A stretch of 64,000 bases of DNA from CAMDTE01 sp034679985 (GCA_034679985.1 JAXITR010000001.1:1-64000); one strand, 5' to 3'; positions 1 to 7,738 are shown, counted from the stretch's first letter. Translations and numbers: made by a program. Notes: generated by a model not told the origin, from the sequence alone.

Positions 1-56
1 TATAGTATAAAAAGGTTATCGCTCAATTGAAGTGTCACAAAAAGGGGGATACCTCA

Positions 57-953
57 GTGGTTAGAACCGATTTATACGAAGCTAAAGACCTGGAAATCGC
101 AACTTTGGCGAAGGTTTTGGGTCATCCCGCGCGCATTGCGATTGTGCGTCATCTGTTGCGCTGTACGTCGTGCATCACAGGAGATTTGACGGAGGCTGTC
201 GGGCTGGCGCAACCCACTGTATCCCAACACCTTAAAGAGTTGAGGGCCGTTGGTTTGTTGCGGGGAACCGTATCGGGGGCGTCCGTGAATTACTGCATCG
301 ACCCCATTCGGTGGGCGCAAATGTCCCAGTTGGTGGGGAATTTATTTGCGGAAGGGCCGGTTTTGCAGGCGCCGTGCTGCCCAGCGCCTGCGGCGCTGGT
401 GCGTTGGGACGTTTTGGAGCCCATTGCGCAATGGATCGCAAAAAAAGCGACGGTCTCCGGATTTGCAGACGTCGTATTTATTTGCACGCACAACTCCCGA
501 CGCAGCCAAATGGCGCAGGCCTGGGCCCACGTGTTGGCGGAACAACTCCATCTGCCCCTGCGCGCGTGGTCTGGCGGCACCGAGGCCACCTCGTGCCACC
601 CCAACACCGTGGATGCGCTGGTGCGGGCTGGGTTTTCGGTCGTCGGGCACGGCCAATCTCCGGACGCCGCGATCCTCAGTTACGGGGGCGAGCCGGTGCA
701 CCTTTTTTCCAAGCGGTTTGACGACCCCAGCATTGACGCTCAGGACTTTGTGGCGCTCATGACCTGTTCCGACGCCGATGAAAATTGCCCCTTTATTCCG
801 CAAGCCGCCGCGCGCCTCCCCCTCCGCTACGACGACCCCAAGGCGTTCGACGGCACGGACCAAGCGCCCTTTGCGTACGACGCCACCTCCGCCGCCATTG
901 AGGCGGAATTGCGCGCCCTTTTGGGCCGGGTTTCGGACCTTTTGAACGCCTGA
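57..953 (+). CDS. ArsR-type repressor fused to thioredoxin-type arsenate reductase
   Basis: One 298-residue chain combines a regulator and an enzyme. Residues about 14-85 form an ArsR winged-helix domain, with a CTSC cysteine pair (36 and 39) at the place where As(III)-sensing ArsR proteins carry their metal cysteines. Residues about 140-298 are a low-molecular-weight phosphatase-like arsenate reductase: nucleophile Cys143 and Arg149 in a C-x5-R loop, and the resolving pair Cys237 and Cys244 in a TCSDADENCP segment, as in thioredoxin-coupled ArsC. The likely role is to sense arsenite and reduce arsenate for the ACR3 pump gene that follows 98 bp later. I chose the GTG at 57 because an AGGGGG tract lies just upstream; an in-frame TTG at 27 is the alternative. 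Confidence 0.88.
   Translation: MVRTDLYEAKDLEIATLAKVLGHPARIAIVRHLLRCTSCITGDLTEAVGLAQPTVSQHLKELRAVGLLRGTVSGASVNYCIDPIRWAQMSQLVGNLFAEGPVLQAPCCPAPAALVRWDVLEPIAQWIAKKATVSGFADVVFICTHNSRRSQMAQAWAHVLAEQLHLPLRAWSGGTEATSCHPNTVDALVRAGFSVVGHGQSPDAAILSYGGEPVHLFSKRFDDPSIDAQDFVALMTCSDADENCPFIPQAAARLPLRYDDPKAFDGTDQAPFAYDATSAAIEAELRALLGRVSDLLNA
381..399. repeat. perfect GC-rich hairpin inside the arsR-arsC gene
   Basis: Arms CCAGCGCC and GGCGCTGG (8 bp, perfect) enclose a 3-nt loop TGC. It lies in the linker between the ArsR and ArsC domains and encodes part of a Pro/Ala-rich stretch. It is one of several hairpins of this design in the window. Confidence 0.6.
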
Positions 954-1051
954 TTTCGCATCGATTAACCCCTTAAGCTCGCTTTTCCCTAGGATCGACG
1001 GGCCTTGCCGGTCGCAAAAACAAACGCTTATATTAACGCCTCAAAGTACCC

Positions 1052-2104
1052 ATGGTCACCAATCTTAAAAAAACCCGTTTAGGGGTATTGGATCGCTACC
1101 TCACCCTCTGGATCTTCTTGGCCATGGCCGTGGGCCTCTTGGTGGGTCGATGTCTTCCGGGGTTTCCGGTTTGGCTGGAGCGCTGGACCGTCGGGACCAC
1201 CAACATACCCATTGCCGTGGGTTTGGTGGCCATGCTCTTTCCGCCCCTCGCCAAAGTGGACTACGCCCAGCTGCCGGCCGTGTTCCGCAACACACGTATT
1301 TTGGGCACTTCCCTCCTCCTGAACTGGGTGGTGGGGCCCGTTTTGATGTTTTTGCTGGCCCTGCTCTTCCTGCGGGACCAACCCGAGTACTTTGCGGGCG
1401 TCGTGCTCATTGGGCTGGCCCGATGCATCGCCATGGTACTCGTTTGGAACGACCTCGCCGAGGGAAGCCGCGAATACGGCGCGGGGTTGGTGGCCCTCAA
1501 CAGCCTCTTCCAAGTCTTTGCCTACGCCTTCTACGCCTGGCTCTTCATTACTCAAATTCCCCAGTGGCTGGGCTTGCCCGGGGTGGCCCTGGACCTCTCC
1601 ATCGGGACGGTCGCAGAAAGCGTGGCCCTTTATTTGGGCCTTCCCTTCCTCTTGGGGTGGGGCCTGAGACGGGTGTCCGTGCGTCTCGTGGGGCTGGAAG
1701 CGTTCAACCGTCGGGTAGTGCCCGCCATCTCCCCCATCACCTTGGTGGCCCTGCTGTTCACCATTGTGGTCATGTTCTCCCTCAAAGGCGACGCCGTGCT
1801 GGCCCTGCCGCTGGACGTTCTGCGCATTGCGCTCCCGCTGGTGGTGTACTTTGTGGTGATGTTCCTGGTGGGCTTTTGGGTGACCCGACGCCTGGGTGCT
1901 CCGTACTCGCAGCAGGCCGCCGTGGCCTTCACGGCCGCCGGCAACAACTTTGAATTGGCCATTGCGGTGGCGGTGGGCGTCTTTGGCGTGCAGTCCGGCC
2001 AGGCCTTTGCCGGGGTGGTGGGCCCCCTAGTGGAAGTGCCCGCGTTAATTGCTTTGGTGGCCGTGGCCCGGTGGTTTCAACGCTTGCCTGCGGCTTCCCG
2101 CTGA
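1052..2104 (+). CDS. acr3: ACR3 family arsenite efflux transporter
   Basis: Predicted to export arsenite, As(OH)3, across the inner membrane using the proton gradient. The 350-residue protein has about ten hydrophobic segments, which is normal for the family. It carries the signature GLARCIAMVLVWN, whose cysteine is the conserved ACR3 residue needed for transport, and a late segment with AAGNNFELAIAV that is also family-typical. It follows the ArsR-ArsC fusion on the same strand, so reduction of arsenate and export of arsenite are encoded side by side. The ATG at 1052 gives a short cytoplasmic N-terminus before the first membrane helix. Confidence 0.95.
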   Translation: MVTNLKKTRLGVLDRYLTLWIFLAMAVGLLVGRCLPGFPVWLERWTVGTTNIPIAVGLVAMLFPPLAKVDYAQLPAVFRNTRILGTSLLLNWVVGPVLMFLLALLFLRDQPEYFAGVVLIGLARCIAMVLVWNDLAEGSREYGAGLVALNSLFQVFAYAFYAWLFITQIPQWLGLPGVALDLSIGTVAESVALYLGLPFLLGWGLRRVSVRLVGLEAFNRRVVPAISPITLVALLFTIVVMFSLKGDAVLALPLDVLRIALPLVVYFVVMFLVGFWVTRRLGAPYSQQAAVAFTAAGNNFELAIAVAVGVFGVQSGQAFAGVVGPLVEVPALIALVAVARWFQRLPAASR

Positions 2105-2179
2105 GCCCGGGCGTGTGCCGGTTGGACCGTTTGTGGGGCGCGTCGTACCTTGACGCAACCAAAACCAAAACGTCTCCCC

Positions 2180-3013
2180 ATGGGCCAATGCATCTACTGC
2201 AACGAATCCGCCGGATGGTTCCGCAAGCGCCACAAAGCCTGCGAATTGCTCCACAAAGAAGCGACGTCGGACATCGCTACCTGGACCTTGCAAACGGGCA
2301 CCAACGGAGGCTCCGTGCGCGAGTTGGCGGCTAAAATTACGGCCCGCGGCCAAGAAGGCCGCGTCAACGACCGGGCCCGCAGCACGGCCATTGCGTCCGG
2401 TTTGGCGCACCTGCTGAACCATTATTTGGAGGACCACGCATTAAGTGCTGACGAGGAGGCCAACGTGGAACGGCTGGTGTCTGAACTGCCGGTAGACCGG
2501 AAAATACTGGAGGAATTGGGCTTGGTGGAGCAAGTGGTGAAGGCCTCTTTGGTGCGCAGTTTGCACGAAGGCACCGTTCCGGAACCCAAAATGAAGTGGG
2601 ACGCGAACCTTCCTTTTTTGTTCCAAAAAAGCGAAAAGCTCCTGTGGGTGTACCCCAAAACAGAGTATTTGGAGCGCGGAACCCGCACGGAATACCGCGG
2701 CAGATCCCAGGGCGTTTCCATCCGCATCGTCAAAGGCGTGTACTACCGAACGGGCGCATTTCGCGGTAACCCCGTGGAGGTGGAAACGATGAAGAGTTTT
2801 GGAACGGGCGTCTTGGCCATCACCACGAAACATTTGTACTTCGGCTCCGAGCAAAAGAGCCTGAAAGTGCCTTTTGGCAAACTCGTGTCCATCAACACCT
2901 ACTCCGACGCCGTGCAGGTTCAAAAGGACGGCGTCACCAGCAAACCGCAGATTTTCAAGGGAATCGACGGTTGGTTCGTGGCCAACATTGTGTCCAACTG
3001 CACCGAAAACTGA
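2180..3013 (+). CDS. uncharacterised protein with N-terminal CxxC zinc motif and PH-like C-terminus
   Basis: I do not recognise a named family. The 277-residue protein starts with MGQCIYCNES, a CxxC pair that could bind zinc together with a cysteine further on. The middle is helical and charged. Residues about 150-277 resemble a bacterial PH/GRAM-type beta domain, with a run ending GTGVLAITTKHLYFGS that is typical of the strands in such domains. No signal peptide or clear membrane helix is visible, so it is probably cytoplasmic and perhaps peripheral to the membrane. I start at the ATG at 2180; a TTG at 2150 overlaps a TACCTTGA promoter-like element at 2146-2153. The next gene starts 23 bp after its stop. 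Confidence 0.75.
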   Translation: MGQCIYCNESAGWFRKRHKACELLHKEATSDIATWTLQTGTNGGSVRELAAKITARGQEGRVNDRARSTAIASGLAHLLNHYLEDHALSADEEANVERLVSELPVDRKILEELGLVEQVVKASLVRSLHEGTVPEPKMKWDANLPFLFQKSEKLLWVYPKTEYLERGTRTEYRGRSQGVSIRIVKGVYYRTGAFRGNPVEVETMKSFGTGVLAITTKHLYFGSEQKSLKVPFGKLVSINTYSDAVQVQKDGVTSKPQIFKGIDGWFVANIVSNCTEN

Positions 3014-3036
3014 TTGAATCAATTGAAACAACCCGC

Positions 3037-3756
3037 ATGACCCACCCGGAAGTTGATGCCTACTTGGCGAATCTGGACCGCTGGAAAGAAGAGCTGACCG
3101 AATTGCGCGCCTTGGTGCTGTCTTGCGGCTTGGAAGAGCACTGGAAGTGGCGCCAACCGTGCTATACGGCCCAAGGCAAGAATGTGCTGATTCTGGGGAG
3201 CTTCAAGGATTCTTGCGTCCTCAGTTTCTTCAACGGTTCCGCGCTGCAAGACCCCCACGGCTGGTTGGTGAAACCGGGTCCCCACACGCAACACGGCAGG
3301 TTCATTCGTTTTACCGACGCCCACACGGTGCGCGAGCGTGCGGACGAATTGCGCGCTTATGTGTTTGAGGCAGCGGATCTGGCGGCGCGCGGCGCTTCCG
3401 GCGCCGCGGAAGGTGCTGCAACACCCGCCAGCGCCGCGGGCGCCGCGGGCGCGGCGGGCGCCGTGGAACCGTCGGGCTATATTGCTCCCCCGGAAGAATT
3501 GACGCAAACGTTTGCGGAGGATGAAGTATACGAAGCGGCCTTTGCGGCCCTGACGCCCGGACGGCAACGCGCGTACCTCATGCACTTTACGGCGTCGGAC
3601 ACCCCGGCTACGCGCCAAACCCGGATCGGCCGGCTGCGTTCGCGGATCTTGGCGGGAAAAGGGATGACGGACTGCGTGTGCGGCCTCACGAAAAAACGCC
3701 CCGGATGCGACGGATCGCACCGCGCGCTGGGACCGGACTGGAAGAAGCCGTATTGA
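3037..3756 (+). CDS. DUF1801 / YdeI (OmdA-associated) protein with C-terminal CDGSH iron-sulfur motif
   Basis: The protein has 239 residues. Residues 1-105 are DUF1801-like (DAYLANLDRWKEELTELR, then a WRQPCYT segment). A low-complexity Ala/Gly linker follows at about 115-145, and then a YdeI/OmdA-type helical domain at about 148-210 with FAALTPGRQRAYL. The tail contains CVCGLTKKRPGCDGSH, an exact match to the CDGSH pattern C-x-C-x2-(S/T)-x3-P-x-C-D-G-(S/A/T)-H that holds a [2Fe-2S] cluster by three Cys and one His. The YdeI family has been linked to protection against peptides and bacteriocins, but the function here is not established. The ATG at 3037 avoids overlap with the upstream gene; a frame opening from 2971 is unlikely. 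Confidence 0.85.
   Translation: MTHPEVDAYLANLDRWKEELTELRALVLSCGLEEHWKWRQPCYTAQGKNVLILGSFKDSCVLSFFNGSALQDPHGWLVKPGPHTQHGRFIRFTDAHTVRERADELRAYVFEAADLAARGASGAAEGAATPASAAGAAGAAGAVEPSGYIAPPEELTQTFAEDEVYEAAFAALTPGRQRAYLMHFTASDTPATRQTRIGRLRSRILAGKGMTDCVCGLTKKRPGCDGSHRALGPDWKKPY
3388..3408. repeat. perfect GC-rich hairpin in the Ala-rich linker of the YdeI gene
   Basis: Arms CGCGGCGC and GCGCCGCG (8 bp, perfect) with a 5-nt loop TTCCG. It opens a GC-rich, Ala/Gly-coding stretch that runs to about 3470 and separates the two domains of the protein. Confidence 0.55.
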
Positions 3757-3768
3757 AGATTAATCGGT

Positions 3769-4377
3769 CTAAGCTGCCTTCCCGCGCAGCACCACGCCCC
3801 AATTCACCAGGCCGTAGTGAAACTGGGTGCATCGGCCCGACGGGTGCTGCACTTCCAAAAATAGGGAGCCGCGGGGCGCCCAGCCCCAACGAGGCAGGTG
3901 AGGTTCCTCGTACCGAATGTAGATTCGTTCGTCCGTAATTTTTTGGAAAACGTCGTACTGCAGGCGCGCGCCTAAATCCAGTCCCAACCGAATGGGCACT
4001 TGGCCCGGTTGGTTGCGAATGGCCCACGCCAATTGAACGCCGGCGGGGAGGCTGAGGCCGTAGCCCGCACCGTACACATCAAAGGGAAAATCGCCGGCAT
4101 GAAAGCGGTAGCCGGCTCCCAGGCCGGCCCACACGGTGGCGCGCACGGGTCCCATCCAGCGGTCCCGACCCACGGCCGCAGCCGCATGGGTTTCAAAACC
4201 CAGCAACGGCGTGGTTTCCAGCACCGTGCCCGTCCATCGGTTGTTCGCCGGCGCAGGGAAGTCAAAATACCCCGCCGCGCTTTGCGCGGCGGCCGGTTCG
4301 GAGTGGGCGAATCCCGCAGCCAGAAAAATGCACTGGAAAAGGGCGGGCACCAAGCGCCTGCGGCGCACGGAATACAT
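3769..4377 (-). CDS. exported protein, probable outer-membrane beta-structured protein
   Basis: No named family recognised. From the ATG at 4377 the protein has a standard Sec signal peptide: basic MYSVRRRR, a hydrophobic stretch, then AAAQ before the mature chain. The mature part alternates short hydrophobic and polar stretches with many Gly and aromatic residues, such as GLGAGYRFHAGDF and GLDLGARLQYDV, as in small outer-membrane barrels. An upstream ATG at 4470 is also in frame and sits 5 nt after a TACCTTCG element, so translation could start there with a longer N-terminus. It is convergent with the YdeI gene, 12 bp apart. Confidence 0.6.
   Translation of the reverse strand: MYSVRRRRLVPALFQCIFLAAGFAHSEPAAAQSAAGYFDFPAPANNRWTGTVLETTPLLGFETHAAAAVGRDRWMGPVRATVWAGLGAGYRFHAGDFPFDVYGAGYGLSLPAGVQLAWAIRNQPGQVPIRLGLDLGARLQYDVFQKITDERIYIRYEEPHLPRWGWAPRGSLFLEVQHPSGRCTQFHYGLVNWGVVLRGKAA
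4272..4292. repeat. perfect GC-rich hairpin near the signal-peptide cleavage region
   Basis: Arms CCGCCGCGC and GCGCGGCGG (9 bp, perfect) with a 3-nt loop TTT. On the minus strand it encodes the Ala-rich residues around the predicted cleavage site of the exported protein. Confidence 0.55.
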
Positions 4378-4475
4378 CGGACGCACAGAACGCGCAACTT
4401 CGGCCCAAGCGGACGACCGTCGGGACGAATCGCGGGCAAAAAACCGAAGGGAAGGAATTGCGAACGGCATGAAAA

Positions 4476-4483
4476 CGAAGGTA
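4476..4483 (-). promoter_or_regulatory. -7 promoter element TACCTTCG
   Basis: A TAnnTTyG-type element on the minus strand ends 5 nt before the ATG at 4470 and 98 nt before the ATG at 4377. It probably drives the exported-protein gene. Confidence 0.5.
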
Positions 4484-4630
4484 GGTCTTTTGTGGGTGTG
4501 GCGTCGGAAACGCTCGTCCGGCAATTTCTGTACCTTGCGCGGGTTGGCTGGCGAAGAAGGATTGCTTTTACGCTTCAGTACAACTTGATCAAAATCAACC
4601 ACTTCTGTTCCTCCTTCAAAATAAAACCCC

Positions 4631-5479
4631 ATGCTTTCCTTCCTCTCCGAACTCAAACTCCGCAACGAAACGCTCTACTATTTTGGTTGGACGTGCTTGG
4701 TGCTGGCGGTCGTCTTTTTGGTGCTGGCCCGCACCACATCCACCCAAGTTCTGGGCGTCAATGCTTGGTACAAACCCTTCAAATTTGCCTTTTCCACCTG
4801 TACCTACGCCTGGGCCATGGGGTGGTACTGCGCCTACTTGCCGGACTTTTCCGTCCGGTGGTTCAACCTCGCTGTGGTTATTTTACTGGGGTTTGAGATT
4901 GCCTACATCGCCCTACAGGCCGGCAAAGGAGAACTGTCGCACTTCAACGTAAGCACCCCCGTGCACTCCGCGCTGTATTCGTTGATGGCCGGAGCGGCGT
5001 CCGCCGTCACCCTGTACACGGCCTACGTGGGGTGGCTCTTCTTTACCCGGGACCTGCCCCATTTGCCCACACACTACCTCTGGGCCATCCGCGCGGGAAT
5101 CCTGCTGTTTGTGGTGTTTTCGTTCGAAGGCTTTGCCATGGGGTCCCGCATGAACCACAGCGTTGGCGCTTGGAACGACAACTCCAACCTCTTCATCGTG
5201 GGGTGGAGCCGCACCGTGGGCGACCTTCGGGTGGCTCACTTTTTGGGCATGCACGCGCTGCAGCTGCTGCCCCTGCTGTCCTTTTACCTACTCCGATCCA
5301 CCGGCTGGACCCTTGCCTTGGCCGGAGCCTACGCCCTCTTGGCCACGGCCACCTTAGTTCAGGCCGTCCAAGGCAAACCGCTGGTGTCCGCTGGGTCGGG
5401 CGCTGCAGGTGTGGAACAATCCGCAACAGGGCCGTCCGCAATCGGGGAACCGTCGGGCAACCAGAAAAATGACCGATGA
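4631..5479 (+). CDS. polytopic membrane protein of unknown function
   Basis: The 282-residue protein has about seven hydrophobic helices and a short polar tail rich in Ala, Gly and Ser. Polar residues inside or next to the helices, such as WYKPFKFA, GSRMNHSVG and VGDLRVAHFLGMHALQ, look conserved-type and could form a ligand or cofactor site, but I cannot name the family. The ATG at 4631 follows an AT-rich leader. A TACCTTGC element at 4531-4538 is a possible promoter, about 90 bp upstream. The gene stands alone, divergent from the exported-protein gene and convergent with fic. Confidence 0.75.
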   Translation: MLSFLSELKLRNETLYYFGWTCLVLAVVFLVLARTTSTQVLGVNAWYKPFKFAFSTCTYAWAMGWYCAYLPDFSVRWFNLAVVILLGFEIAYIALQAGKGELSHFNVSTPVHSALYSLMAGAASAVTLYTAYVGWLFFTRDLPHLPTHYLWAIRAGILLFVVFSFEGFAMGSRMNHSVGAWNDNSNLFIVGWSRTVGDLRVAHFLGMHALQLLPLLSFYLLRSTGWTLALAGAYALLATATLVQAVQGKPLVSAGSGAAGVEQSATGPSAIGEPSGNQKNDR

Positions 5480-5581
5480 CAAAACGCGGAGCTGCCCTCC
5501 AATTATCCAATGACCGCGTAGTTCAGGCGCTTCGTTCAGCAATTCCTTAGACCGCAGCACGAAGTGCGCGCCTCCCATCGT

Positions 5582-6691
5582 TTACAGCGCATCAAAACGC
5601 AGATGGTACCGCGTGGAACGCCCTTGGCCTTCAACAGACAACGCACCCAATTTCAACAGGTCCGACAGGTGCCTGGTTCCGGTGGCTTTGGAAACCCGCG
5701 ACAAACGGCTGTATTTTGAGGCGGTCATCCCTCCTTCAAAACCCGCCGGTCCTTCGGAAAACATCCTTTGGACCACTTTGAGCTGTGCGGCATTCATTTG
5801 GGACGAATGCCGATCAAAATACCTTGACTTCATCAGGGTGAAATCAACCGTTTCTTGCGCAAATTTCTGTCCATCCACAACCATGGCAACGAAGTACTTT
5901 ACCCAAGCCGACACCTCGTTCGAGCGCTGCGCCTTTTCCAATTGCAGGTAGTACTCCTTCTTGTTTTGTTCAATGGTGTGGGATAGACTCGAAAGTCCCG
6001 GATAACCGGTGGTTTGGGCCAGCGCTTTTTCGGCAACGATGCGTCCAATCCTTCCGTTTCCGTCTTCAAACGGGTGAATACTTTCAATGTAGAGATGCGC
6101 AATCGCGGCACGAACCGGCGCATGCACTAGTTCATCAGGCCCCTGCGGTGCTGTGCTGTTGAACCACTCCAAAAAATGCGTCATTTCGCGCTCCACAACC
6201 GATGAAGGTGGTGCTTCAAAATGAATCCGTTCAAATCCCATGGCACCGGAAACAATCTGCATGGGGTCCTCATGGGTACGCCAACTCCCAACACGCAGTC
6301 CTTGGTTGTGCGCTAGGAGTGAAGTGTGCCATTCGAAAAGGGCAGCCTCGGTCAGAGGTGCATCAAACGTGTTTCGGGCTGAGACCATAGCTTCGGCAAT
6401 TCCTTGGGCACGTCGGTCCCTGGATTCTCCCACAACAGTCATTCCCAATTGCTTACGGATGGACGAGGCCACGTCGGCCCGACTCAAAAATTCACCTTCA
6501 ATCTCCGACGTCTTTATGGCCTCCGCAATTAGAAGTTCCATAATAGACTCGTCCCGTTCTGAGGTTTTTAGACTTCGTAGAGCGCCCTCCAGCTTACCCG
6601 CATTCTGTAAATAGGTACGAAGGAGGCCTTCGCAATCCTGGAGTTCAAAATGAAAATTCGGCCAATCCGAATGCTGCCAGTTGTACTTCAT
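5582..6691 (-). CDS. Fic family protein with N-terminal inhibitory helix and C-terminal winged-helix-like region
   Basis: Fic proteins usually transfer AMP from ATP to hydroxyl side chains of target proteins. This 369-residue protein has a DUF4172-type N-terminus, a Fic core and a helical C-terminus resembling an HTH (EGGMTASKYSRLSRVS, then RHLSDLLKLG). The active site HPFEDGNGRIGR (His206) is complete. Residues 61-66, TSEIEG, match the (S/T)xxxE(G/N) inhibitory motif, so it is probably self-inhibited. The DNA here and upstream is more AT-rich than its surroundings, which suggests acquisition. Two GAGCCG/CGGCTC palindromes lie right at its start codon, fitting autoregulation by the C-terminal domain (inference). 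Confidence 0.92.
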   Translation of the reverse strand: MKYNWQHSDWPNFHFELQDCEGLLRTYLQNAGKLEGALRSLKTSERDESIMELLIAEAIKTSEIEGEFLSRADVASSIRKQLGMTVVGESRDRRAQGIAEAMVSARNTFDAPLTEAALFEWHTSLLAHNQGLRVGSWRTHEDPMQIVSGAMGFERIHFEAPPSSVVEREMTHFLEWFNSTAPQGPDELVHAPVRAAIAHLYIESIHPFEDGNGRIGRIVAEKALAQTTGYPGLSSLSHTIEQNKKEYYLQLEKAQRSNEVSAWVKYFVAMVVDGQKFAQETVDFTLMKSRYFDRHSSQMNAAQLKVVQRMFSEGPAGFEGGMTASKYSRLSRVSKATGTRHLSDLLKLGALSVEGQGRSTRYHLRFDAL

Positions 6692-6762
6692 GAGCCGATT
6701 ATAATCTATTTACGGCTCAAATATAGTAATAATATGAGCCGATTAAACGAGCTATTCGGCTC
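6692..6762 (-). promoter_or_regulatory. fic promoter with two palindromic operators
   Basis: Two copies of GAGCCG-N15-CGGCTC occur, at 6692-6718 and 6736-6762. Both start with the direct repeat TGAGCCGATTA, 44 bp apart. Between them, on the minus strand, a perfect TATATTTG (6718-6725) fits the Bacteroidota -7 element. The inner operator touches the fic start codon and the outer one covers the upstream promoter region. The layout suggests a repressor that blocks fic transcription. Confidence 0.7.
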
Positions 6763-6938
6763 AACGCATCATTTACCCCGTCCATTTTCACCTTTATCGC
6801 TCTTCTGACGCGGTATTCCCGGCGAATTGAATTCGTTATAAAACTACGTTTTTGTTCACTCCCGAATAAAGCTATGAATACTTGTTTAAGCTCCTACAAC
6901 GACTTCTAGGTTACTAGACTCATCTACACAGAAAATGG

Positions 6939-7115
6939 CGGGATTACCCTTCCCTTCGGTCGGGTGATCCCGTGCCGGGGGGGCTTCAAAACCCCTGAAA
7001 ACCATCCCACCTTCGGTGGTCTGTGTTTTTTATGCCTCTTTCGTTCACCGAAGCAAGCTTCGTTCCCGAAAAGGCATAAAAAAACCAGCGCAAAGCGCTG
7101 GTTTTCAGGGGTTTT
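6939..7115. repeat. inverted terminator duplication next to tRNA-Ser; no protein gene
   Basis: The stretch 6692-7114 holds no convincing gene. It contains nested inverted repeats. A 17-bp arm (6988-7004, AAAACCCCTGAAAACCA) is repeated in inverse at 7099-7115. Inside it, GTTTTTTATGCCT (7025-7037) is mirrored at 7072-7085. Each half has the same order, arm then hairpin then T-run with ATGCCT: hairpin CCACC-TTC-GGTGG at 7007-7019 on +, and CCAGCGC-AAA-GCGCTGG at 7085-7101 on -. A small hairpin (7050-7061) lies at the axis. A further imperfect hairpin at 6939-6972 (CGGGATTACCC / GGGTGATCCCG) flanks it on the left. Confidence 0.7.
7078..7105 (-). terminator. intrinsic terminator of tRNA-Ser
   Basis: An 11-bp stem with a 3-nt loop (7081-7105, core CCAGCGC/GCGCTGG) is followed on the minus strand by a run of T (A7078-7084 on +). 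It begins just after the tRNA 3' end. Confidence 0.8.
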
Positions 7116-7204
7116 GGCGGAGAGAGCGGGATTCGAACCCGCGATACAGTTCCCCGTATACACACTTTCCAGGCGTGCTCCTTCAACCACTCGGACACCT
7201 CTCC
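7115..7204 (-). tRNA. tRNA-Ser, anticodon GGA
   Basis: A class II tRNA of 90 nt including an encoded CCA. The acceptor stem is GGAGAGG paired to TCTCTCC, with the serine-typical discriminator G. The anticodon loop CTGGAAA gives GGA, reading UCC and UCU. There is a long variable arm and a T loop GGTTCGAATCC. Confidence 0.95.
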
Positions 7205-7276
7205 TAGGTGGCGGTTTTATTCGGCCGGAAGGCCGGAAAGGGCTTGGAAAACCCCACAAAACCGCTTTTGGGACTG

Positions 7277-7284
7277 CAAAGGTA
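7277..7284 (-). promoter_or_regulatory. -7 element TACCTTTG for tRNA-Ser
   Basis: A perfect TAnnTTTG on the minus strand, 72 nt upstream of the mature tRNA 5' end. It leaves a 5' leader for processing. Confidence 0.55.
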
Positions 7285-7369
7285 AGGAAAAGAAAGGAAT
7301 TGCGGCGCGGTTGGGTTTTGGAATAATTCGTATCTTTTGAAAACATTAAACCCTAAAAATCATCACGTT

Positions 7370-7738
7370 ATGATGAATCAACTCCCTTCTTTGGGCAAAT
7401 GGCTTTATGCATTGCCCATGGTGGTATTCGGCCTGTTGCACTTCGGTGCCGCGGATCAAATGGCGGGAATGGTGCCGTCGTACTTGCCCGTGGGCGTGGC
7501 GTGGGTCTACCTCACCGGCATTGCTTTGGTGCTGGCAGGTGCCGCCGTGTTGGCCGGCAAATATGCCAAATTGGCACTGCAGCTGCTGGGTCTGATGCTG
7601 GTCTTGTTTGCCGTGATGCTGCACCTGCCCACCCTGATGGCGGGCGGCGACGGCGCGCAAATGGCCATGCCCATGCTGTTGAAGGATTTGGCCCTGGGCG
7701 GTGCCGCTTGGTGGGCGTCTGCCACCGCCGCCGAATAA
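7370..7738 (+). CDS. DoxX-like small membrane protein
   Basis: The 122-residue protein has four hydrophobic helices with the layout of DoxX/DoxD-like proteins: first helix ending FGLLHFGAADQMAG, a second with GIALVLAGAAVL, and a short His/Met-containing loop before the last. Members are inner-membrane proteins linked in some species to oxidative stress or quinone chemistry; no function can be assigned here. Two ATGs lie in tandem at 7370 and 7373; the frame opens earlier only from a TTG at 7337 inside a promoter-like TATCTTTTG stretch. It stands alone after tRNA-Ser. Confidence 0.8.
   Translation: MMNQLPSLGKWLYALPMVVFGLLHFGAADQMAGMVPSYLPVGVAWVYLTGIALVLAGAAVLAGKYAKLALQLLGLMLVLFAVMLHLPTLMAGGDGAQMAMPMLLKDLALGGAAWWASATAAE

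Noticed and set aside
23..30. TCAATTGA palindrome before the ArsR-ArsC gene as an ArsR operator
   Set aside because: An 8-bp palindrome is too short and has no second arm or match to a known ars operator. It was not listed as a site.
5354..5578. Short minus-strand frame between the membrane protein and fic
   Set aside because: The part outside the upstream gene is only about 33 codons, with no promoter or recognisable sequence. The 102-bp gap is probably non-coding.
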